NCBI GenBank assembly: GCA_905221605.1
Contig: CAJNDS010000113.1
Location: 1,057,082-1,121,081 of the forward strand
Origin: Symbiodinium natans
Taxonomy: Eukaryota; Sar; Dinophyceae; Suessiales; Symbiodiniaceae
DNA: 64,000 nt
Direction of reading: 5' to 3'
Shown here: piece after piece, positions 55,640 to 64,000 of the stretch
Position numbering within the stretch: the first letter of the stretch is position 1
Layout: each line of letters begins with the position of its first letter
Translations under genes and position numbers: made by a program
Notes under the pieces: model-generated
Databases searched by the model: none
What the model saw: only the letters and a program-made list of their open reading frames with translations
What the model was told of the DNA's origin: nothing

Positions 55640-56010
55640 TGATGTAGGGAGAGCATCTCCCGGGTCAAGGCGCATCCATCTGCTCGAAAACGCTGGTCAC
55701 GTTTGGCATGGAAGTGCCGGAAGTGGCCTGCTGCGATACAGGTCATGACTCCATGACACATTGTCACTTCAGTGGATAGACTATACTCCCTCCCCCTTAG
55801 AACCTTAATAAAAATAATTTCCAAGGGGGATATAGTAGACAACACGGCTGTATCTTTCAAGACCGTCCCTGCCTGGAGTGCCAGACGTCTCAGCTGGACT
55901 GAAAGACTCTCGATGGACGCGGGGTCGACCATGCCCAGAGAAGCTAAAGCCCAGGTCAACAAAGCAGCGAGGCCTGCCAACAGCGCGAGTCTGAGTTTGA
56001 CCAGCAAATG
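55640..56010 (-). CDS. Unidentified membrane-anchored protein exon pair
   Basis: 55841-56010 encodes a membrane helix (LRLALLAGLAALLTWALASL) then SIESLSVQLRRLALQAG. A 60-bp family A element (55781-55840) follows as a GT-AG intron and joins in frame to STEVTMCHGVMTCIAAGHF, open to about 55640. Family not recognised. Confidence 0.5.
55781..55835. mobile_element. Family A introner, minimal copy
   Basis: 55 bp, CTATACTCCCTCCCCCTTAG to AAGGGGGATATAG, duplication TAGA (55777-55780, 55836-55839). Intron GTCTA to TATAG joins open frames. Confidence 0.8.
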
Positions 56011-56079
56011 GTTTAGGAGTTTCGGGTTGAGGGTTTAGGGTTTAGATTCTAGGGTGTAGGGTTTGGGGCAAGATGCAGC

Positions 56080-56400
56080 CGAGCGGCTTTCTGAGTGAGC
56101 AGACGCAGAATACGCCAGCACCGCCTCGGAACAGAGCCCGGGAGGGGGAGTGCGGGGAAATGACAAGCCGACCGAGGTCCACAGAAGCCATTTTGGCGGT
56201 TTGACTTGGCGTTTGGATGCAACTGATGCTTACTTTGGGTTGAGGTGTTCTTTCAAACTTCGGGTTTGCGGTTGTGACGAACGAAGTCTTCCTTGATCCT
56301 CCGTCAATCGTGGCAGCTGCTGGGGTGCCATCAAGCAGCATCCCAAGAGATGAAGCAATCGCCATTCTCAGATCGCACATTGCACGGTGACGTCTGTGGC
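56080..56400 (-). CDS. Unidentified exon
   Basis: Minus-strand frame MCDLRMAIASSLGMLLDGTP followed by TPQPKVSISCIQTPSQTAKM and a Cys-containing end. Ser/Thr/Pro-rich, possibly an intrinsically disordered region. Function unknown. Confidence 0.4.
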
Positions 56401-56759
56401 GGCCACAGAAATCAAACTTCCCAATCCCTAGCCCTCCCAAGACTCCAAACCCTAGCCCTAGACCCTGAACCCCCAAAAAAGTGCATGCCGGGTCGCTGGT
56501 AGACTTGGTGGGGAGGCTGGCAGCCACTGCAAGGCAAGTCGCTGCCTTCGGAAGTCCTTGAGGAGGGTGTAGGGTTTAGGGGTTTCGGGTTTTGGGGGAT
56601 GTAGCTTACCAAAATTTCTAGTTCTTAAGTCGGCAAATCGGGAATTCAGGGTCCCTGTCCCTAACCCCCTAAAGCATACTTTCAAGGCACATAATATGTG
56701 TAAGGTTCCAAATTCCCAAATTCTGTCGAAAAAAACAACGAAATGGAGACCGATCTATG

Positions 56760-57705
56760 GTCCACTCGCCCAATCCTCCATGGCATATGGAGACCAGGCC
56801 AGCGTTGAAGACTGCTCTCGGAAGTCCGAAGCTAACTTCTGGGAGTCCTCGTTGGCACGGAAACCTGCGTCTGTCTTTAAGGGTTTTAGAGCATGGCCCG
56901 CCCCAAACATCGCCCCCACATGTCTGTAATTCTTGCCAGAATATAAACATAATCAGGACGGAAAGAACATAACAATACAATGACATGATACTAAATAAAG
57001 AAGAACAGTGGCAAATCACTGGGCCTCCGTTAGCATGGAGCTCTAACACTTCCAGCAAGCCGCGCACGTTTGATGAGACCTCGGTTGCAGCCCTTAGCAG
57101 CGGCGTCACCAGTGCAATGTGGCATTACCTTATTATATGACTCTTACCTTAAGTATTCTTCCTCAGTCTTCTATTATTGGATTGTATGTGTAGTTTTGTA
57201 CTATAATTGTAGGACGTACTAGTAGCAAACAATACTACTCATATGAGATTTTGTTCGTCCCGAATCTCAGGTGGCGGCATTGGCAAAGTAGGCGTGGAAT
57301 GCCTCTGCTCAAGTGGGGGGGGGGGGGAGCCCTAAGGCTCGAGTCCACGAAGGATTGCTTTAACTTTGAGGTCAACTCTGCTTATTCCTGTGCATAATAC
57401 AGATATCACTGATATCACATATCTCTATACATATGTGTATATATATACATCTATAATATACGCATAGTAGAAAAATGAGAAAACAACATAACTAAGGCAT
57501 TAGAAAGATGCTGACCATGAATTGGAATGGGGCGATCTATGGTGATCTGGTCTAAAGAAGTTGTCCCGAAAGCATGCATTCCAGCACATACTGTAGTGGC
57601 CCTCTTTGTAACCAGGCCAAGGTGCCCCAACGACGAGTCTGCCACACGGATGCGAAGGTTTAGTTTTCTCTGACTCTTATTGACAACGCTAAGGCACCAA
57701 CACAA
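56760..57705 (-). CDS. Unidentified exons
   Basis: About 57590-57670 reads RIRVADSSLGHLGLVTKRAT; 57020-57109 reads TPLLRAATEVSSNVRGLLEV; 56760-56895 reads GFRANEDSQKLASDFREQSS then TLAWSPYAMEDWAS. All minus-strand and protein-like. They follow the exostosin-like gene and could include its last exons. Confidence 0.4.
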
Positions 57706-57735
57706 AGGTCGGCCCTAAACCCTAAACCCTGAACC

Positions 57736-60670
57736 CTAAATGGCAGGGCCAAGATGCCTCAAAGGCTCGTCGTCGCATCCTGCATCTCTGTTGTGGGCCC
57801 AGCGCGCGAAGGACTCCAGGTATGGTTGCCACAGCCTCGGTAAGTCAGCTGCCACCTCAGAAACAAACCTTGAATTTCGCGCACGCCAGACATTTACAGG
57901 GACTAGCAAGGTGTTCCGAGTCGCATTTTCCGGCACGATGACAGCCATCCTGAGCTGTGCGTCTTCCTAGCTGTTCTGCTTTTACCATAATATACTTGTT
58001 TTAATGTTATTCTATTAGATGATTGCATTACTATCGTCTTCTGATATCGTGATACGATTATGTGATGGCAGGCAGGCAGGCCCCTCTCTTTGGACTCCTG
58101 GGCCCCCCGGCTCGGACCAGTTTAGAATCTCAGAGAATGGCAGAAGCTTCTCATCGGAAAGGACCACTGGAATAGCACAGAAAGACATAATCCTCGGATA
58201 GGTTTAGGGTGTAGGGTTTAGGGTTGCCGGATGATATGGACACTATACAGCGCAAACACGGGGAAGTCTTCCCAATCTGAGCCACGCACTCGTACAGTCG
58301 CAAAGAGCATGGGCTGTGACCAGCAGGTGCCAGTGCAAACTCACTCTCCCGCATGAGCGCGGCATACCTCAGGGCGAAGAAGCCCTCAAATCCTACAAAG
58401 TCACAAGGTCATTGATGCTGTTGGAATGCATGGTCAAGGCATACTCACCATGTGTTCGAGACATTCGAGGCACTCAGCCTTTATTGGATGGCTGTTGTTC
58501 CAGCGAGCATCCGTTGTGTTGAGGGCACTTTTCCTTGGCCATGGCGGAAGTAACAAGGCGATGACGCTAGCTGTATTGTCACACTTTCGCATTATTCAAC
58601 TCGCTTGCTATGTTCTTAGAATACTCTGTCACTAGATTATCATGAATCTATCATATATTCTATGGCACTCTAGATTATACGATTACAGTCCTATAGACCA
58701 TCATGTCAAAATCTGCTTGCCGGAACCTGAACAGGACGGCTTCAAGCTCCGAGCCCCCATTAGTTAATTACTAATTAATTATTCATTATTAATTGTTAAT
58801 TATTGATTAATTAGTAATTAACTAAGTCCCCAGGATGCTCCACATCCACTTTGCGCGCAGAGTCCAGAGCCAATCACACCGTCGGTGGAAGCACTTTCTG
58901 GGGTTCTGGGGTTTCGGGTTTAGGGCTACTTTTCTGGGGTTTAGGGTTTAGGGCTACTTTTCTGGGGTTTAGGGTTTAGGGCTACTGGAACTTTTGACGC
59001 GGTGGCTCGGAGGCCCCATCCCGAAGCATGCGGAAGCAGCTGGCGAGGTGCGCAAAGGACAACTGCATCAACGACCCGGACCTACGCGCGTCGACCCGGA
59101 GAAGCTTCAGGGTTTAGGGTTTAGGGTTTTGCGGTAGCGGCAAACTTTCGATGGCCTGGCGTCATGACATGCGAAGATGGCGTTGTGTGCCTGCAAATGA
59201 CTTCTTTTTCTTTGCCACGGGTTTTCACACGTAAACCAGCGAAAGCACAAAAACCGATCGTGGAGTCGCGGAGGGAGTATGGACAAACTCGGCTAAGCCA
59301 CATGCTGAAAAGACTTGGCTCGGGGTTATAAGTACCGTACAGAGGTCATATCCACAACAAAAATCCCTTCCCCTTACAATAATACGCCCTAATATTAAAA
59401 TCCCCCTGGCCCGAAAACCCGCCTCTTATAACATCCCTACCGATTTGGGGGGGTGTTAAGCTGGGGTCGGAAGCCTGAAGCAGAAACCTGAAGCCTGAAC
59501 TGTTCAGTTGCCCTTAACCCCTGACTCTGACCCCTTAAACTAAAACCCCTTCCGGGATTTGGGGGTTTTATACGAGGGAGGGAGGGGGGGACATGTCAGG
59601 GGGAGGGGGTTAACAATCCCTACCTAACACATCCTTATAAGTGCCAATGAACCGCCATCTGTATCCATGCAAGCGGGCTTCGAGACATCTACCACATTGA
59701 CGACCTTGTTTGGGATTGCAGCACTAGAATCCACTGGCGGCTCGGAAAAGAATAGGCTGACATCACTGTCGCCTGAGAGGAGCACAATCTCGCTTCCGTC
59801 GTGGAGTGCTCGCAGCTTCTGCCTCACTTGGCGAGTCTGTGCTCCTCTGCCGGAGACGACGAATAAGCTTCTACAAGGTCTACAACCATACTTCCCAAGA
59901 CACTCACGGACACACAGGGTAGGGTAGGGCAAGGTAGCAGGGATGACGAAGAGCGGATGAACCAACAGGCGAACTGCAAGAAACCGTGCCTGTCCTTGGA
60001 AAGAAACCAATCGCTTACGTGGTGAGCAGGTGCATGTCTTGATCTCCGGGTTCTCGACCGTGACAGGCATTTCAGGCCACGCAATGTCGATGTTGCGTCC
60101 TAAGCTGCTTCGCCTCCATCTGTCATATGTCATAGTATGTGAGGTTCTTTGAACCACTCCTACTTGCAGAAGGGCAGGGTCTGGGATAGCGCCAAGGTGC
60201 TGTATCCATATGCTTTGCCTCTCAAGTGTCCCACCCCTGCCAGAGTCACGGAATGGTGAGCGTGCACCAGCTCGGACACGGGGTTGTAGCACAACCTGGG
60301 GTCTATACTCCCCTTAGAACCTTAATAATAATAATACTAATAATAGTAATAGTATTTCTCACATAAAACATAATTCCCAAGGGGGATGTAGGGGTGAGAG
60401 CCCATAGAAGTGATGAGGCAGGCGGTTGGGGGCTTAAAGGTGATGTTCGTTTCGGCCGGTTCAGGGTTTAGGGTTTAGGGTTTAGGGTTTAGGGTTTAGG
60501 GTTTAGGGTTTAGGGTTTAGGGTTTAGGGTTTAGGGTTTAGGGTTTAGGGTTTAGGGTTTAGGGTTTAGTGTTTAGGGCCAGATTGCAGAAAGGCCGCTG
60601 GTCGAAGACCACATGCTGCTTTCCAGCCACTCCCCAGTATGTGGCCCAACCATTTCTGCGGGAGGGTTTA
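57736..60670 (-). CDS. Exostosin-family glycosyltransferase-like gene
   Basis: Exostosin-type (GT47) enzymes act in the Golgi on complex glycans. Exons: about 60590-60670 (NGWATYWGVAGKQHVVFDQR, like the GGRDHxxxx block), 60400-60450 (NITFKPPTACLITSMGS), about 59980-60290 (QSIWIQHLGAI, DRWRRSSLGRNIDIAWPEMP, KRLVSFQGQ), 59650-59850 (QVRQKLRALHDGSEIVLLSG), about 58985-59105 (SGSLMQLSFAHLASCFRMLR), 58265-58392 (YAALMRESEFALAPAGHSPC, SLRLYECV) and 57750-57960 (AVIVPENATRNTLLVPVNVW). The FALAPAGHSPxSxRLYE block is the strongest family match. The intron 58393-58448 (56 bp) is GT-AG. The last block may belong elsewhere. Donor sugar unknown. Confidence 0.8.
58760..58824. repeat. AT-only palindrome
   Basis: AGTTAATTACTAATTAATTA and its inverse TTAATTAGTAATTAACT around a short centre; no G or almost none. 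Confidence 0.85.
60303..60391. mobile_element. Family A element in the exostosin-like gene
   Basis: CTATACTCCCCTTAGAACCT to AAGGGGGATGTAG, duplication GGGT (60299-60302, 60392-60395). No G-starting donor at its edge, so splicing is uncertain. Confidence 0.78.
60463..60580 (+). repeat. TTTAGGG array in the exostosin-like gene
   Basis: Sixteen near-perfect heptamers between two exons. Confidence 0.95.
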
Positions 60671-61179
60671 GGGTTTATCAGAGTTGTTTCTTTTCTTGGG
60701 CTTAGGGTTTATCAGAGTTTAGAGTTTAGGGTTTAGGGCTTGAGGGACAAGCTCGTGACCCTCGTGTGCAAATGCTACGTGGTTCGCGCGAGCCTGACAT
60801 ATGCCTCCAAGCGGGCTTGGCGAGATTCGCGGCAAGTCCGCGAGTCGCCCAGTGTGCCCCAGCGGGCCTGCAGAGAAGAAATTAAATAAATGAAGAAATA
60901 AATGAAGATATATATATATATATATATATGTATATGTATATATTTTTTTATCACACACATATATCTATATGCTCACCCCCCTCCCCTCGACAGACCCCGG
61001 AAGCAAAAAAAGGGCTGAGGGCGCGACGGACAGCATAGCTGCACACAGTAGCCAGACACGTTAACACACAATGGAGCATATGTTTTTCGATTAGTACGGC
61101 TTTGTGTTCGCAATGAAAGATGCAGACAGATGTGAGAAGGACGCATGCTGTAAGGACCTGAACAACTTGCTCGACATCG

Positions 61180-62375
61180 TGGATTGCTATTAATTTTAAT
61201 AAGATTGCTCTTAGTTTTACTTGGGTTCCTATTAAGTTTATTAGGATTCATAGGCTTCGTATGAGTTCAATAGGAATCCTGTTTGAATCAATAGGAACCC
61301 CATTAAAATGAATGAGAACCCTATTGAAATTAAGACGAGTCCTTTTTGAAAACTTAGTAAGAATCCGAGTACAATTAATAAGAACCTGGTTGAAATACGT
61401 AGAAGTTCCTATTAAAATTTCTTGGCGTCCTAAAATTCAGAGGAACCATAGGAAGGCCATTCAAATGAATAGGAACCCTTTTGAATTCATAGGAATGCTA
61501 TTAAAATTAATAGGAACCCTATAAAAAAATCGATGAATTCTTTTTAAGAGTAACAGGAATCCGTGTAACATGAAGATGAATCCTATTAAAGGATTAAGAG
61601 GAGCCAATAAAATTCTATAAAAAAAAGTAATGTGGACCCTTCAAACTTAAAACAATAAGAGTCGTACTGTTACAATTATAATAAACCCTATTAAAAAATT
61701 TAATTAACAGGATTGCTAATAAACCAAATGAGAGTTTCAATAACATTACTTCGAGTCCAATTGAAATGAATAGGGAACAGGATTTAAAAACATTATCGGA
61801 GCACTGTGGAATCTAGTAGGAATCCTATGAACATTATTAGGAATCCTGTCAACATGAATGAGAAACCCTGTTAAAATGAATACGAAGCCTATTCCAATTA
61901 ATCAGAAGCCTTTTTAAATGAATAGGAAGCTTGTCAAAGCAAAAGGAACCCAATTAGAAATTGTAAGACATCTTATGAAAATGAATAAGAAGCCTACTGA
62001 AATTAACAGGAATATGTATAAAATTTTGTTATGAAGCTTATTAAAATTCTAAGGCTTTTATTAAAACAACTAGGAAGAAGAATGCTATTACAATTACTCA
62101 GAAACGTATTCCAATTATGTGGCATTTGATTAAAATGAATAGGAATCAATATTAAACCCAATAAAGTCCTTTAACAGGCATCCTTTAAAATCTAATACGA
62201 ACCCCATTGAACAAATACAGGAATCCCATTGCCATTGAAGATCACTTAGAATGCTAGTAAAATGATTAGGAGTCTTATAAATTAAATAAGGACTCCGTCA
62301 AAGTGAACAGGAGTATTATTAAATTTAATAGGCAGCCTAAAACATAATAAGGAATCATATAAGAACCCCTGAAAA
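61180..62375. repeat. Decayed AT-rich minisatellite
   Basis: Dozens of diverged units like ATTAAAATGAATAGGAACCC (about 20-24 bases) over 1.2 kb. No coding frame. Confidence 0.85.
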
Positions 62376-62394
62376 ACTCTTATCAAAAAGCCAG

Positions 62395-63345
62395 TTTCTA
62401 AAAATCCAACCCCAAAGGTTTGGATTTTTGGAAACTCGAGCGGGAGCCTCAAAATCCAAAAATCGAGCAAATTCCTCGAGTTTCCAAAATTCCAAAAATC
62501 CAAAAAATCCACCCCAAGGTTTGGAATTTTGGAAACTCGAGGAATTTGCTCAAAATCCAAAAAAACCCAAAATTCCTCGAGTTTCCAAAAATCCAAAAAT
62601 CCAAAAATCCCAACCCCAGTTTCGGAGTTTTGGAAACTCGAGGAATTTGCTCAAAATCCAAAAAAACCCAAAATTCCTCGAGTTTCCAAAATTCCAAAAA
62701 TCCCAACCCCAGTTTCGGATTCTTGGAAACTCGAGGAATTTGCTCAAAATCCGAAAAACCCAAAATTCCTCGAGTTTCCAAAAATCCAAAAATCCAAAAA
62801 TCCCAACCCCAGTTTCGGATTTTTGGAAACTCGTGGAATTTGCTCAAAATCCAAAAAAACCCCAAATTCCCCGAGTTTCCAAAAATCCGAAAGTGGGGTT
62901 GGGATTTTTGGATTTTTGGAATTTTGGAAACTCGAGGAATTTTGGGTTTTTTTGGATTTTGAGCAAATTCCTCGAGTTTCCAAAAATCCGAAACTGGGGT
63001 TGGAATTTTTGGATTTTTGCAATTTTAGAAACTTGAGGAATTTTGGGTTTTTTTGGATTTCGAGGCTCCCGCTCGAGTTTCTAAAAGTCCAAACCTTGGG
63101 GTGGAGTTTTTGGATTTTGGGAATTTTGGAAACTCGAGGAATGTTGGGTTTTTTTGGATTTTGAGCAAATTCCTCGAGTTTCCAAAAATCCGAAACTGGG
63201 GTTGGGATTTTTGGATTTTTGGAATTTTGGAAACTCGAGGAATTTTGGGTTTTTTTGGATTTTGAGCAAATTCCTCGAGTTTCCAAAAATCCGAAACTTG
63301 GGTTGGGATTTTTGGATTGTTGGATTTTTGGAAACTCAGGTTTTG
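62395..63345. repeat. Nested inverted repeat with CTCGAG core
   Basis: Units of about 113 bp, each palindromic around GGAAACTCGAGGAATTTGCT, are reversed about a centre near 62890 (AACCCCAGTTTCGGA left, TCCGAAACTGGGGTT right). ORFs on both strands are mirror by-products. Confidence 0.9.
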
Positions 63346-63705
63346 GTGAGATTCTTTTCGGGGTTCTACACTCATGAGAAATATGAAATATATTAAAAAC
63401 ACAGAGAGCTATGCTAGCAACAGCTACTGGAGTTGCTGACGGAAGTGCGAGGAAAAGTGCCCCCCCGCCCCCTTCCTGAACAGACCGGAAATATACTTCC
63501 GGGGTCTGTCGAGGGGGGGGGGGGGTGACCATCTATATATATATATATATCTGTATATATGTATACATGACCGATATCTCATGATGATGATGAGGATGAT
63601 GATGAGGGGATCATCGTGGGCCCCAGCCTAAATGGGCCTACAGAGCTCAGCCCTGGGTCTCCTGGAACCCCCCGAAATCTCCATCTAGGGCATTGGAAGG
63701 GGGGG

Positions 63706-63768
63706 TTAGGGTTTAGGGTTTAGGGTTTAGGGTTTAGGGTTTAGGGTTTAGGGTTTAGGGTTTAGGGG
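63706..63768 (+). repeat. TTTAGGG interstitial array
   Basis: Nine perfect heptamers. Confidence 0.95.
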
Positions 63769-63828
63769 CGCTCCAGGATTTGCAGGATCCTCTGGGAAGT
63801 GACACTCGACTTGGCGAGTTCTTCAAAT

Positions 63829-64000
63829 CATGATGGTCCCTTTTGGGGTACCCGAAATAAGAGGGGAACCCTTATAATAAGGACCCCAAAGAAATCACCA
63901 CTTGGTAGCCCACTCACCATCCAGTAAGGGCACCCTTTCTTGAGGCAGGTTGTGTTAGAAGGGGGCCTTGAACTAAACGAAAACGCGACCAAGTGGGTTT
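63829..64000. repeat. Family F and J element remnants at window end
   Basis: ATGGTCCCTTTTGGGGTACC and its inverse AAGGACCCCAAAGAAATC, then CTTGGTAGCCCACTCACCAT, a family J end that continues beyond the window. Confidence 0.5.

Noticed and set aside
62420-63532. Long ORFs on both strands rich in Asn/Pro/Phe/Leu
   Set aside because: They are mirror translations of the 113-bp palindromic repeat; no domain and both strands equal.

Overview
The window looks like dinoflagellate nuclear DNA, probably from the suessialean group (Symbiodiniaceae or Polarella-like; the species is inference). The evidence is: short exons and many introns with GA, GC and GT donors, TTTAGGG (plant/dinoflagellate-type) telomere repeats scattered through the interior, many short terminal-inverted-repeat elements inside or exactly forming introns, and every recognisable gene on the minus strand. 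No bacterial operon, rRNA, tRNA, CRISPR or spliced-leader gene was recognised. Exons were found by reading minus-strand translations for family motifs; most lack a start codon and are too short to appear as long ORFs.

Layout from the low-coordinate end (transcription runs right to left). About 0.2-6.1 kb: a pentapeptide-repeat gene in at least thirteen exons. 6.8-14.6 kb: unidentified exons with telomere-repeat arrays between them. 14.6-21.5 kb: a PP2C-type protein phosphatase with nearly all signature motifs on separate small exons. 22.3-23.5 kb: unidentified exons. 24.6-25.9 kb: a tRNA-His guanylyltransferase-like (Thg1) gene in one long exon. 28.0-29.0 kb: a METTL21-like methyltransferase. 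33.6-35.3 kb: an ankyrin-repeat gene. 36.3-36.6 kb: a cysteine-rich protein. 37.0-38.0 kb: a NADAR (YbiA-like) domain gene. 40.4-41.8 kb: a DHHC palmitoyltransferase. 53.5-55.0 kb: EF-hand exons. 57.7-60.7 kb: an exostosin-like glycosyltransferase. 61.2-63.4 kb: a decayed AT-rich minisatellite beside a nested inverted repeat.

The main discovery candidate is the link between three things: small TIR elements, four-base target duplications and splice sites. Several elements coincide exactly with introns. The acceptor AG is the end of the element; the donor (GT, GA or GC) is often the first two bases of the duplicated target. Protein families with rigid spacing (pentapeptide register, ankyrin spacing, PP2C, NADAR and DHHC motifs) serve as rulers to place the junctions. 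TTTAGGG arrays sit inside these elements or introns, three times between 9-14 bp direct duplications, and sometimes supply the donor GTTTAGGG themselves. Introners are known in dinoflagellates; the nesting of telomere repeats in them and their use as splice donors is what I would check first.
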